Shown in pieces: positions 32,694 to 41,895 of a stretch of 64,000 nucleotides of DNA. The stretch spans positions 403,108-467,107 of the forward strand of contig MSXP01000005.1 of assembly GCA_002083635.1 (NCBI GenBank), read 5' to 3'. The notes beneath the pieces were generated by a model that saw only the letters and a program-made list of their open reading frames with translations, made no database searches and was not told the origin of the DNA. The translations under genes and the position numbers were made by a program. The stretch comes from Proteobacteria bacterium ST_bin12. Lineage in GTDB: Bacteria > Pseudomonadota > Gammaproteobacteria > Burkholderiales > Methylophilaceae. Every line of letters begins with the position of its first letter. Position 1 is the first letter of the stretch.

Positions 32694-35135
32694 ATGCAAA
32701 AAATGAAATTAGTCGTAGTTGGTAATGGCATGGCTGGCATGCGTGTAGTAGAAGAACTGCTAAAAATCGCGCCTGACATTTACGATATTACCGTGTTTGG
32801 CGACGAGCCCTACACCAACTATAACCGCATTATGCTTTCGCCTGTTTTAGCGAACGAGCAAACCATTAACGACATTATTTTAAACACGCGTGAATGGTAC
32901 GCCGAAAACAATATCACGCTCTATACGAGTGCGCGCATCAATAAAGTCGACCGTAAAAATCGCATTGTTTATGCAGAAGATGGTACCAGTGCAGAATATG
33001 ACCGCCTATTACTGTCAACAGGGTCAAAACCATTTATGTTGCCAATTGCAGGTGCCGATTTAAATGGCGTGATTGGTTACCGCGATATTAAAGATACCAA
33101 TGACATGATTGATGCGGCAAAAACCCATAAGCATGCCGTTATTATTGGTGGCGGTTTACTTGGGCTTGAGGCAGCTAATGGCTTGAAGATTCAAGGCATG
33201 GACGTTACCGTAATTCATCGCAACGAATGGCTGTTAGAAAGACAATTAGATAAAACTGCAGGGAAAATGTTGCAAAAGAGCTTAGAGGCTAAAGGCCTTA
33301 AGTTTCAATTAAAACAAAACACCAAAGAACTGACTGGTGAAAATGGTCGCGTGACCGCCATTCACTTTACCGATGGCACGCAAATACCAGCAGATTTAGT
33401 GGTGATGGCTGTCGGGATTCGCCCGAATTTCGCGCTAGCAGAATCAGCAGGTATTTATTGTAACAAAGGGATCGTAGTCAACGATACGATGCAAACTTAT
33501 GACCCACGCGTTTACGCGGTTGGCGAATGTGTTGCACATCGCGGCATCTCATATGGCTTGGTTGCGCCATTATTTGAAATGGCAAAAGTCTGCGCTACGC
33601 ATTTAGCCAATTTTGGTATCGGCTCCTATAAAGGCTCTGTTACTTCAACCAAATTAAAAGTAACGGGTATTGATTTATTTAGTGCAGGCGATTTTAGAAG
33701 CCCAATTGAAGCGGCCGATGAAGAGCGCGAAGAAATTGTTTTACACGACGCGGTTGGCGGGGTTTACAAAAAACTCGTTATCAAAAATGACAAAATCATT
33801 GGCAGCGTGCTGTATGGCGACACTGCAGATGGCGCATGGTATTTCCAAATGCTACGCGATGCAAAACCGATTCATGAAATCCGCGATTCTTTGATGTTTG
33901 GTCAAGATAGCTTGGGCAACACAGGCCATCAAGGCCATGACAAAGCCGCCGCCATGACCAACGAAATGGAAGTATGCGGCTGTAATGGCGTGTGTAAAGG
34001 CACCATTGTTAAGGCGATTCAAGACCAAGGTTTATTTACGATTGATGATGTCAAAAAACAAACCAAAGCAGGCTCTAGCTGCGGCAGTTGCGTGGGCTTA
34101 GTTGAGCAAATTTTAGCGTCAACTTTAGGCGGCGGATACGCTCCACCAAGTACTAGCAAAGCCATTTGTGGTTGTTCTGATAAAAATCATGAAGAAGTGC
34201 GAGCAGAAATTCGCACACACAAATACCTGAATATTCCAGATGCCATGAAAGGCATGGGTTGGCGCACTCCTAACGGTTGTGCGACTTGCCGCCCTGCACT
34301 GAACTATTACTTGCTTTCTACTTGGCCACACGAGGCAGTGGACGATCCGCAATCGCGCTTTATTAACGAACGCGTGCATGCCAATATTCAAAAAGACGGT
34401 ACTTATTCCGTTATCCCGCGTATGTATGGCGGCGTAACGTCGCCTGACCAATTACGCAAAATTGCCGATGTGGCTGATAAATATGCGGTGCCAATGGTGA
34501 AAGTAACTGGCGGCCAGCGTATTGACTTGTTAGGCGTAAAAAAAGAAGACTTGGTCGGCATGTGGAAAGACTTAGATATGCCTTCTGGCTACGCTTATGC
34601 CAAAGGTATTCGTACCGTTAAAACTTGTGTGGGTTCTGAATTCTGCCGTTTTGGTACGCAAAATTCCACCCAAATGGGTATCGATATCGAAAAAGCATTT
34701 GACCATATGTGGGCACCGCATAAAGTGAAATTTGCGGTTTCGGGTTGCCCAAGGAACTGTGCTGAATCGGGCATTAAAGACGTGGGTATTATCGGCGTGG
34801 ATTCTGGCTGGGAGATTTATGTGGGCGGCAACGGCGGCATCAAAACAGAAGTGGCGCAATTCTTATGCAAGGTCAAAACCTCTGACGAAGTGCTTGAATA
34901 TTCCGGCGCATTTATTCAAATCTACCGCGAAGAGGCGCGTTACCTAGACCGCACCGTACATTGGATTGAGCGCGTTGGTTTGGAATATGTGAAACAACGT
35001 GTGCTAGAAGATCATGAAGGCCGCAAGGCCGCATATGAACGTTTGCTTTATGCGCTGCAAGGTGCAATTGAGCCTTGGTCTGAGCGCGTGCAAAAAAGTG
35101 CACTTCAAAAAGAGTTTGAGACGATTACCGTTTAA
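32694..35135 (+). CDS. nirB: NADH-dependent nitrite reductase, large subunit
   Basis: 813-aa assimilatory NirB reducing nitrite to ammonium. The N-terminal FAD/NAD(P)H domain (about 1-400) starts KLVVVGNGMAGMRVVEELL and includes AVIIGGGLLGLEAANGL. A BFD-like [2Fe-2S] domain follows (EVCGCNGVCKGTI to SSCGSCV, about 420-470). The C-terminal sirohaem/[4Fe-4S] domain has TCVGSEFCRFGTQNS and SGCPRNCAESGIKDVGIIGV. All cluster cysteines are in place. Its partner NirD is unusually distant (38367), with a transporter and a kinase gene in between. Confidence 0.96.
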   Translation: MQKMKLVVVGNGMAGMRVVEELLKIAPDIYDITVFGDEPYTNYNRIMLSPVLANEQTINDIILNTREWYAENNITLYTSARINKVDRKNRIVYAEDGTSAEYDRLLLSTGSKPFMLPIAGADLNGVIGYRDIKDTNDMIDAAKTHKHAVIIGGGLLGLEAANGLKIQGMDVTVIHRNEWLLERQLDKTAGKMLQKSLEAKGLKFQLKQNTKELTGENGRVTAIHFTDGTQIPADLVVMAVGIRPNFALAESAGIYCNKGIVVNDTMQTYDPRVYAVGECVAHRGISYGLVAPLFEMAKVCATHLANFGIGSYKGSVTSTKLKVTGIDLFSAGDFRSPIEAADEEREEIVLHDAVGGVYKKLVIKNDKIIGSVLYGDTADGAWYFQMLRDAKPIHEIRDSLMFGQDSLGNTGHQGHDKAAAMTNEMEVCGCNGVCKGTIVKAIQDQGLFTIDDVKKQTKAGSSCGSCVGLVEQILASTLGGGYAPPSTSKAICGCSDKNHEEVRAEIRTHKYLNIPDAMKGMGWRTPNGCATCRPALNYYLLSTWPHEAVDDPQSRFINERVHANIQKDGTYSVIPRMYGGVTSPDQLRKIADVADKYAVPMVKVTGGQRIDLLGVKKEDLVGMWKDLDMPSGYAYAKGIRTVKTCVGSEFCRFGTQNSTQMGIDIEKAFDHMWAPHKVKFAVSGCPRNCAESGIKDVGIIGVDSGWEIYVGGNGGIKTEVAQFLCKVKTSDEVLEYSGAFIQIYREEARYLDRTVHWIERVGLEYVKQRVLEDHEGRKAAYERLLYALQGAIEPWSERVQKSALQKEFETITV

Positions 35136-35154
35136 ACAACGCACCGTAAATAAT

Positions 35155-35204
35155 ACTTAACGCTTAAAAACACCTGAAAATTCCGCATTTTTATAGCGTT
35201 AAGT
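35155..35204 (+). terminator. Hairpin between nirB and narK
   Basis: ACTTAACGCT (35155-35164) pairs with AGCGTTAAGT (35195-35204), extended inward by AAAAA/TTTTT with small bulges. The loop is about 18 nt and no terminal T-run follows (CTGATG). It may be a partial terminator or mRNA-stabilising element lowering expression of the downstream genes. Confidence 0.5.
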
Positions 35205-35231
35205 CTGATGATTTATCTTTAGGAATTACCC

Positions 35232-36444
35232 ATGAAAAGCAGTTTTTGGAAAGCAGGACACACACCAACCTTACTATCGTCATTTTTGTACTTTGATTTA
35301 AGCTTTATGGTGTGGGTTTTATTGGGCCCACTGGCGGTACAAATTGCCACCGATTTGAATTTAACACCTGCCCAAAAAGGCTTGATGGTAGCGACACCTG
35401 TCTTAGCTGGCGCCTTGCTACGTATCGTAATGGGCGTATTGGTTGATCAAATCAAACCTAAAAACGCAGGCACTATTGGCCAGATTATTGTCATCGCCAG
35501 CTTGTTAATTGCTTGGTTGCACGGCTTGCAAACCTTTCAACATACGTTGATGCTAGGTATTGGTTTGGGATTTGCAGGCGCTGCATTCGCGGTTGCATTG
35601 CCGCTTGCTTCGCGCTGGTATCCGCCAGAACACCAAGGCACGGCCTTAGGCATTGCTGGTGCTGGCAACTCTGGCACTGTGTTTGCCGCTTTATTTGCGC
35701 CAAGTTTGGCTTGTGGCTTATGGCTGGAATAATGTGTTTGGCTTGGCTTTAATTCCGCTAGGTGTTGCCTTTGCCATCTATTTAATATTTGCAAAAGATA
35801 GCCCAGAAACGCCTGCTGCGAAATCGCTTAGTCAATACATGGCGATATTAAAAGACAAAGACGCTTGGTGGTTTATGTTCTTTTACAGCGTGACTTTTGG
35901 CGGTTTTGTTGGCTTAGCATCATCACTCACCATTTACTTTAACGATTTATACAGTCTTGGCCCTGTGGTTGCTGGTTATTGCACCGCGGCTTGCGTATTT
36001 GCAGGCTCATTGGTACGCCCAGTCGGTGGCATGATTGCAGACCGCATTGGCGGCATTCGCACTCTACTCACCATGTATGGAATTGCAACTTTATTGTTAA
36101 TCATCATGAGCTTTGGCCAACCCACTTATCAACTAGCGTTAGCGATTATTATCCCTGTGATGGCGGTATTAGGTATGGGTAACGGCGCAGTTTTCCAACT
36201 GGTACCGCAACGCTTTCGCAAAGAAATCGGCGTGATGACGGGTTTAGTAGGCATGGCTGGTGGTGTAGGTGGCTTTTACTTGGCGGCAAGCTTGGGCTAT
36301 ATCAAACAGACAACGGGTAATTACCAAATTGGTATTTTGATTTTTGCGGGCTTGGCCTTATTGGCGATGATTGGTTTAAGTGGCGTAAAAACGCGCTGGA
36401 GAACCACTTGGGGCAGCGCTGTAAACACCGCCGCCAAAGTATAA
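35232..36444 (+). pseudogene. narK: NarK/NasA-type nitrate MFS transporter, frameshifted
   Basis: Major-facilitator nitrate/nitrite transporter broken into two frames. The first part (35232-35732) gives about 160 correct residues (PTLLSSFLYFDLSFMVWVLL, then GAGNSGTVFAALFAPSLA) before running to a stop. The second continues in another frame with AYGWNNVFGLALIPLGVAF to the end at 36444. Joining requires one base removed within 35712-35715 (TGTG in place of a codon), restoring about 403 aa, the normal length. The remaining helices and RFRKEIGVMTGLVGMAGGVG look intact. It is either a recent inactivating insertion or a sequencing error; no slippery heptamer is visible. Confidence 0.9.
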
Positions 36445-36481
36445 TTGAAGATTATTTCATACATTTTTAGGATTAAGTATC

Positions 36482-36643
36482 ATGCCTTTCAAAATCATTA
36501 TGTGTTTAATTTCATTTGCCTGCGCCAGCTTGATTGTATTCGGTGTATTTTTAGATAACCCTAAATACTGGCCGATTTTAGATATTGGGCTATTTATTTT
36601 CTTAAGTTTAAATGGTTGGTTTTGGTTTAAATCAAAACCATAA
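36482..36643 (+). CDS. Small membrane protein, 53 aa
   Basis: Short ORF starting MPFKIIMCLISFACASLIVF and ending LNGWFWFKSKP. Two hydrophobic helices (about 5-23 and 31-48) separated by a short DNPKYW turn predict a hairpin inner-membrane protein with a basic C-terminus. AGGA stands 13 nt before the ATG. It lies between narK and the PP2C-kinase gene and is tightly spaced on both sides, so it is probably co-transcribed. No family recognised; it could be a subunit or anchor for either neighbour. Confidence 0.55.
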   Translation: MPFKIIMCLISFACASLIVFGVFLDNPKYWPILDIGLFIFLSLNGWFWFKSKP

Positions 36644-36661
36644 ACGCTTCACACATTCCTG

Positions 36662-38356
36662 ATGTTTCTCAATTTTGAAATAGGTCAATCCAGCCTAACA
36701 GGCCCGCGTGAGCGTAACGAAGATTACGTTGGCGTGGTCACCCCTATAAATGAGCAGCTCAGCATTAAAGGCTCACTTATTGCAATAGCCGATGGCGTCA
36801 GTGGTAACGCAGGCGGCGGCGAAGCATCTGAGATGACCATCCGCAATATTTCAACGGATTACTATGCCACACCCGACACTTGGGAACCATCTACCGCGCT
36901 AGATAAAGTGATTTCAGCTGCTAACCGCTGGTTGATTTCACAAGCCAACGCCAATCGCGATTTGGCAGGCATGGCGACTACGCTTTCATTGCTTATTTTG
37001 CGTGGGCAGCGCTATTATTTGGCGCATGTGGGCGATACGCGCATTTATTTATTGCGCGATAATATATTAACGCAGCTGACGACAGACCATGTATGGGACA
37101 GACCAGATATGCGTCATGTGTTGAAACGTGCCGTTGGTTTGGATGCACATTTATCCGTAGATTTGGCGGATGGCGCGCTGCAAGTGGGCGATATTTTTGC
37201 CTTAATGACCGACGGTGTTTGGGAAACCTTAGGCGAAAAATCCATTCATGAAGGCTTAAAAAAATTCGATAACGTGCAGATGATTGCCGACCATCTGACT
37301 AAAACCGCCGTACAGCAACAATCTGGCGATAACTCAACCGCTGTTGTGGTTAAAATCACCAAATTGGGCGATGACAGTTTAAGTGAGCGCATTGCAGGTG
37401 GAAAACATCTGGCCTTGCCACACAAATTATCAATCGGTGAATCAATTGATGATTTTACCGTTGAAGATATTTTGCACGAATCACGCGCAAGTCTTTTGTA
37501 TAAAGTGCGCCAAAACATTACCAAACAGCTATTTGTATTAAAAACCTTACAGCCCACACTCACTAGCGACATTGAAAGCTGTAATGGCTTGCTGAATGAA
37601 GAGTGGCTGGGCAAACGTGTGGTGTCGCAATATGTGCCGCAAGTGCTTACACTATCTCTGGAAAATCGTAGCAAACTATACTTTGTGATGAGCTGGCATG
37701 AAGGCGCCACTTTGCAGCAGCGTCTAGACAATGGCCATTATTTTACGGTAGCAGGCACCGCTAAAATCGGCATGGATATCATGCGCGGCATAGGCGCACT
37801 GCACCGCCTTAATATCATCCACCGCGATATCAAGCCCGCTAATATCCATCAAGCCAGCGACCAACGCCTGCGTATTTTAGACCTTGGCGTAGCCTTAAGT
37901 ACGGGCGCCGAAATGATAGGCGCCACGCAAAACCCAGGCACGCCGAGTTTTATGGCGCCTGAATTGTTTGAGGGTGCTGTTGCAAACGCACAAACCGATA
38001 TTTATGCGACTGGTGTTACGCTGTACCATTTACTAACGCGTAAATATCCCTATGGCGAAGTAGAGCCGTTTCAGCATCCTAAGTTTGGCACGCCAACCCC
38101 GCTGACACGCTACAGGCCTGATATTCCCTTTTGGTTAGAAAATATCATCCTAAAAGCCGTTGCGCGCGACCCTAAAATGCGTTTTGAAACAGCTGAAGAA
38201 ATGTTGTTAGCGTTAGAGCATGGCGAGCTTAAACCACTGTTAGCGCCTGCACGCACGCCGTTAATCGCGCGGGCAAGATTAGTTAAGTGGCAGTGGATTG
38301 CTATATTTTCTTTTATAATCAATATATTGTTGATTTATTTATTACTAGTATCGTAA
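36662..38356 (+). CDS. PP2C phosphatase-Ser/Thr kinase fusion
   Basis: 564-aa bifunctional protein. The N-terminal PP2C phosphatase (about 1-240) shows RNEDYVGV, IADGVSGNAGGGEAS, AHVGDTRIYLL, ALMTDGVWE and GDNSTAVVV metal-site motifs. A Hanks-type kinase follows (about 265-530): LFVLKTL lysine, IHRDIKPANIHQ catalytic loop, ILDLGVAL (DLG instead of DFG) and GTPSFMAPELF. A single C-terminal helix (WIAIFSFIINILLIYLLLV) anchors it with the enzyme domains in the cytoplasm. Homologous fusions occur in pseudomonad nasA/nirBD clusters. Target unknown; transporter or reductase control is inferred from context. Confidence 0.92.
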   Translation: MFLNFEIGQSSLTGPRERNEDYVGVVTPINEQLSIKGSLIAIADGVSGNAGGGEASEMTIRNISTDYYATPDTWEPSTALDKVISAANRWLISQANANRDLAGMATTLSLLILRGQRYYLAHVGDTRIYLLRDNILTQLTTDHVWDRPDMRHVLKRAVGLDAHLSVDLADGALQVGDIFALMTDGVWETLGEKSIHEGLKKFDNVQMIADHLTKTAVQQQSGDNSTAVVVKITKLGDDSLSERIAGGKHLALPHKLSIGESIDDFTVEDILHESRASLLYKVRQNITKQLFVLKTLQPTLTSDIESCNGLLNEEWLGKRVVSQYVPQVLTLSLENRSKLYFVMSWHEGATLQQRLDNGHYFTVAGTAKIGMDIMRGIGALHRLNIIHRDIKPANIHQASDQRLRILDLGVALSTGAEMIGATQNPGTPSFMAPELFEGAVANAQTDIYATGVTLYHLLTRKYPYGEVEPFQHPKFGTPTPLTRYRPDIPFWLENIILKAVARDPKMRFETAEEMLLALEHGELKPLLAPARTPLIARARLVKWQWIAIFSFIINILLIYLLLVS

Positions 38357-38366
38357 AGGTTACAAG

Positions 38367-38699
38367 ATGAGCAACTGGGTTAAGGTAGCGCCGTTTGATG
38401 AAATCCCTAAATTAGGCGCACGCGTGGTGCGCACAAAAGATAGCGAGCAAAAAGAATTCGATATCGGCGTGTTCCGCACTGAAGATGACCGTATTTTTGC
38501 CATTAATAACAGCTGCCCGCACAAAGGTGGACCTTTATCGCAAGGTATTGTGTATGGCGATAAAGTCGCTTGCCCATTGCATTCTTGGAAAATCAGTTTG
38601 GTAGATGGCAAGGCCGAAGAGCCAGACGTGGGCGAAACCGCCTGTTTTAATACCAAGGTAGAAGATGGTTTTGTGTATTTAGAATTAAAAAACAAGTAA
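38367..38699 (+). CDS. nirD: Nitrite reductase small subunit (Rieske)
   Basis: 110-aa NirD with a Rieske-like [2Fe-2S] fold. The cluster motifs are NSCPHKGGPLSQGI (CxH) and VACPLHSWKISL (CxxH), the complete ligand set of a true Rieske centre. It joins NirB to form NADH-nitrite reductase. It starts 10 bp after the kinase gene and precedes nasA by 19 bp, so the order here is kinase-nirD-nasA and not the usual adjacent nirBD. Confidence 0.93.
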   Translation: MSNWVKVAPFDEIPKLGARVVRTKDSEQKEFDIGVFRTEDDRIFAINNSCPHKGGPLSQGIVYGDKVACPLHSWKISLVDGKAEEPDVGETACFNTKVEDGFVYLELKNK

Positions 38700-38718
38700 G
38701 ACTAAAAAGACGAGTCAA

Positions 38719-41442
38719 TTGGACGCTTTAATTAAACAAACTAAAAGTACTTGTTGCTACTGCGGCGTTGGCTGCGGAGTAATCATTCACTCACAAAATG
38801 ACAAAATCATTGATGTGAAAGGTGATACTGAGCACCCTGCTAATTTTGGACGCCTGTGCACCAAGGGCGCCACACTGCATTTAACGGCAAAACTGGATAA
38901 TCGCCTGCTTTACCCAGAGATGCGCCTAAGCCGCGAAGCACCGCGCCAGCGCGTTTCGTGGGATGAGTCACTAAATTACTTAACCGATAAATTTGCCCAA
39001 ATTATTGAAAAAAATGGCCCTGATTCAGTCGCTTTTTATATCTCTGGCCAGCTATTAACCGAAGACTATTATGTCTTTAACAAACTGGCTAAAGGCTTGA
39101 TTGGCACCAATAACGTCGACACCAATTCACGCTTATGCATGAGCTCTGCTGTTGCAGGCTACAAAGCCACATTGGGCGCCGATTCGCCGCCTGCGTGCTA
39201 TGAAGACATTGACCATACTAGTTGCTTGTTTATCGCTGGCAGCAATACCGCGTTTGCGCATCCGATTATTTTCAGGCGAATTGAAGACGCTAAAGCCAAA
39301 AATCCAGATTTAAAAATTGTGGTGGTTGACCCGCGCAAAACCGATACCGCGCGTTCTGCTGATTTGCATCTGGCGATTTTGCCAGGTACTGATGTAGCTT
39401 TATTTAATGGCCTATTCCATGTGATGTTGTGGGAAGGCTTGCTGGATATGACCTACATTAATGCCCATACCAATGGCTTTGACGAACTAAAAGAAACCTT
39501 GCGCGAATACACACCAAAAATGGTGGCCGATATTTGCGGCATTAAGCAGTCAGATATTATTCAAGCCGCCAAGTGGTTTGGGGCTGGACCAACATTAAGC
39601 ATGTATTGCATGGGTTTAAACCAAAGTATTCACGGCACCGATAAAAATGCCGCGTTAATTAATTTGCATTTAGCCACAGGTCAAATCGGTAAAAAAGGCG
39701 CAGGCCCGTTCTCACTGACTGGTCAACCAAACGCCATGGGTGGTCGCGAAGTAGGCGGCATGGCTAATTTGCTATCTGGTCATCGCGATTTGAATAATGC
39801 TGAGCATCGCGCAGAAGTTGCCAAATTATGGGGCATAGATTCTGTGCCAGAAACCGCAGGCAAAACCGCAGTTGAAATGTTTGACGCGGTCAAAGCAGGT
39901 GAAATCAAAGCGATTTGGATTGCCTGTACCAACCCTGCACATTCTATGCCAGACCTAAATAATGTGCTGGCGGCTTTAAATAATGCAGAGTTGGTGGTGG
40001 TGCAAGATTCGTACAGCAATACCGACACCTGCGCCTATGCCGATGTATTGTTGCCAGCCAGCACTTGGGGCGAAAAAGAAGGTACGGTCACCAATTCAGA
40101 ACGCCGCATTACGCGCGTAAACCCTGCCGTACCATCACCTGCTGAAGCCAAACACGATTGGGCGATTATGGTCGATTTTGCGCAACGTTTAGAAAAGCGT
40201 TTAGCCAAAAACGATACTAAGCAATCTCACTTATTTGCTTTTAACACCACAGAAGATATTTTTAATGAGCATCGCGAATCAACACGCGGCCGCGATTTAG
40301 ATATTACTGGTTTAAGTTATGCTTTATTGAATGAACATGGTCCGCAACAATGGCCATTTAAAACTGGCGAATCGCAAGGCTTAGCGCGGCTTTATGCCGA
40401 TGGTGTTTTTCAAAAACCAGATGGTAAAGCGCAATTTTCCAATGCCGTTTACAAAGGCACCGCAGATAAAACCGATTCGCGCCATCCGCTGCATTTGTTA
40501 ACAGGCCGACTGCGTGACCAATGGCATGGTATGAGCCGCACTGGCACCACAGCGCAGCTATTTAACCATGTTGAAGAACCAGCCATCCAAATGAATGCGG
40601 ACGATATGATGCGCCGCAGTATAAAAAATGGTGATATCGTCAAAGTACAAAATAAGCGCGGCAGCCTAGTATTGCCTGTGCAGGCATCCAGCGATGTTCA
40701 ACCTTCGCAAACATTTATTGCCATGCATTGGGGCAGCCAATTTATGCACGGCTTGGGTGTTAATGCGTTAATGCCGCCCAATTTTGATAAAACCTCTAAA
40801 CAACCTGAGCTTAAACATACTGCGATTAAAATCGAGAAGCTAGAATTACCGTGGCGCATGACGGTGATGCGCGCTGTAAATAGTTTGGATATGCTGCAAA
40901 AAATCCGCGCTTTATTACCGCATTTTGAATACGCCAGTTGCGGCTTGTTTGGTCGCGAATCAGCCAATGGTATCGGCATGCTGATATTGCGCGCTGCCCA
41001 TACTGAAGCACCAGAAGGCAATCTAGTTGAGCAAATCGATGCTATTCTGGGCATGACGGATGATATGCCATTGCTCAATTACAACGATGCAAAACGTGGC
41101 ATCAGCAAACGTATTTTGGTTGAAAGTGACCAAGTCACTGGTGTGCGCCTGATGGGTGAAACATTGGCGGCTGATTGGCTAAAAGATGTCATGTCTGGCG
41201 GCAGTTTTACTGATGAATTACGCCGCTGGGCGCTGGCACCTTTAGTTGCGCCTCCCACTGGTCAAAGAGGTCGCGGTAAGATTGTATGCAACTGCTTAGA
41301 TGTATCGCAAAATGAGATTATCGATAATATTGATTTAGGTGCAGATTTGCTTACTTTGCAAAACAAATTAAAATGTGGCACGGAGTGTGGATCTTGTGTG
41401 CCTGAATTAAAAAAACTAGTACAAATGCACGGTAAGTTTTAA
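38719..41442 (+). CDS. nasA: Assimilatory nitrate reductase catalytic subunit
   Basis: 907-aa molybdoenzyme reducing nitrate to nitrite in the cytoplasm. The N-terminal [4Fe-4S] site is CCYCGVGC with the last cysteine in GRLCTKG. Molybdopterin-guanine-dinucleotide binding regions include NSRLCMSSAVAGYKATLGAD, QIGKKGAGPFSLTGQPNAMG and LLTGRLRDQWHGMSRTG. A C-terminal BFD-like [2Fe-2S] domain (IVCNCLDVSQNEI to CGTECGSCVPEL) marks the NasA/NarB-type single polypeptide. Translation begins at TTG 38719, as no ATG fits in frame; the ribosome-binding site is weak. The 3' end is part of a duplicated hairpin. Confidence 0.95.
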   Translation: MDALIKQTKSTCCYCGVGCGVIIHSQNDKIIDVKGDTEHPANFGRLCTKGATLHLTAKLDNRLLYPEMRLSREAPRQRVSWDESLNYLTDKFAQIIEKNGPDSVAFYISGQLLTEDYYVFNKLAKGLIGTNNVDTNSRLCMSSAVAGYKATLGADSPPACYEDIDHTSCLFIAGSNTAFAHPIIFRRIEDAKAKNPDLKIVVVDPRKTDTARSADLHLAILPGTDVALFNGLFHVMLWEGLLDMTYINAHTNGFDELKETLREYTPKMVADICGIKQSDIIQAAKWFGAGPTLSMYCMGLNQSIHGTDKNAALINLHLATGQIGKKGAGPFSLTGQPNAMGGREVGGMANLLSGHRDLNNAEHRAEVAKLWGIDSVPETAGKTAVEMFDAVKAGEIKAIWIACTNPAHSMPDLNNVLAALNNAELVVVQDSYSNTDTCAYADVLLPASTWGEKEGTVTNSERRITRVNPAVPSPAEAKHDWAIMVDFAQRLEKRLAKNDTKQSHLFAFNTTEDIFNEHRESTRGRDLDITGLSYALLNEHGPQQWPFKTGESQGLARLYADGVFQKPDGKAQFSNAVYKGTADKTDSRHPLHLLTGRLRDQWHGMSRTGTTAQLFNHVEEPAIQMNADDMMRRSIKNGDIVKVQNKRGSLVLPVQASSDVQPSQTFIAMHWGSQFMHGLGVNALMPPNFDKTSKQPELKHTAIKIEKLELPWRMTVMRAVNSLDMLQKIRALLPHFEYASCGLFGRESANGIGMLILRAAHTEAPEGNLVEQIDAILGMTDDMPLLNYNDAKRGISKRILVESDQVTGVRLMGETLAADWLKDVMSGGSFTDELRRWALAPLVAPPTGQRGRGKIVCNCLDVSQNEIIDNIDLGADLLTLQNKLKCGTECGSCVPELKKLVQMHGKF

Positions 41443-41510
41443 CAAGTGCATTTGCACGAATAAATCTAAAAGCGCAAATGCATGGTAAATTCTAACGTCG
41501 CATTTGCTTG
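41422..41510. repeat. Duplicated hairpin at nasA 3' end
   Basis: Two imperfect copies about 36 nt long, starting at 41422 and 41475. Copy 1 spans the end of nasA and has perfect arms CAAATGCAC (41422-41430) and GTGCATTTG (41446-41454). Copy 2 has GCAAATGC and GCATTTGC arms and a near copy of the nasA tail (ATGGTAAATTCTAAC versus ACGGTAAGTTTTAAC). It looks like a tandem duplication of the gene end. Copy 2 runs into the ribosome-binding site of the next gene. Confidence 0.65.
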
Positions 41511-41519
41511 GAGAAAATG

Positions 41520-41858
41520 ATGTTTAAAAATGTCTTTAAAAGCGATATTTCAGTTATTTCACTATTGTTGATTAGCCTGTTCTGTAGCGTATCTAGCGCA
41601 TACGCAGATGATAGTCACCCTGATATTGAAGCGCTCACTAACACAGGCGAAAAAGTAATTTTGCATGCCGATGGCAAGTGGGAATTTGTTAATGTGCAAA
41701 AGGCCGCAGCCGCAAAAGAAATTGCGATTAAATTAGACCCAGTCGCCAATTGCCCACCAGGCAGCCAAGGCACTTTTTTCGGCTTTGGCCGCTGCATTTT
41801 GCCTGGCGATAAAGATTATCAAACAGGCTCACGCAGCGGTAAAGGGTTCGGTCACTAA
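41520..41858 (+). CDS. Hypothetical secreted protein, 112 aa
   Basis: Small exported protein: signal peptide MFKNVFKSDISVISLLLISL to SSAYA, then a short domain with TNTGEKVILHADGKWEFV. That is a 'G..V.L..DG.W' pattern seen in small domains of unknown function such as DUF3157-like proteins. Two cysteines near the end (NCPPGSQGTFFGFGRCILPG) could form a disulfide. Of several starts (41508, 41517, 41520) I take 41520, which has GGAG at 6-bp spacing and opens the signal peptide. It follows nasA by 77 bp; a nitrate role is not shown. Confidence 0.65.
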   Translation: MFKNVFKSDISVISLLLISLFCSVSSAYADDSHPDIEALTNTGEKVILHADGKWEFVNVQKAAAAKEIAIKLDPVANCPPGSQGTFFGFGRCILPGDKDYQTGSRSGKGFGH

Positions 41859-41895
41859 TTTTCGTGAATACTTAACCCTTTTTTCTTGCTGAAAT

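Noticed and set aside
35712..35715. Programmed ribosomal frameshift in narK
   Set aside because: No slippery heptamer, no Shine-Dalgarno-like stimulator and no clear downstream pseudoknot; a simple insertion or read error explains it.
37246..37731. 161-codon minus-strand ORF
   Set aside because: Antisense to the PP2C-kinase gene; Cys/Ser-rich shadow translation without a recognisable motif.
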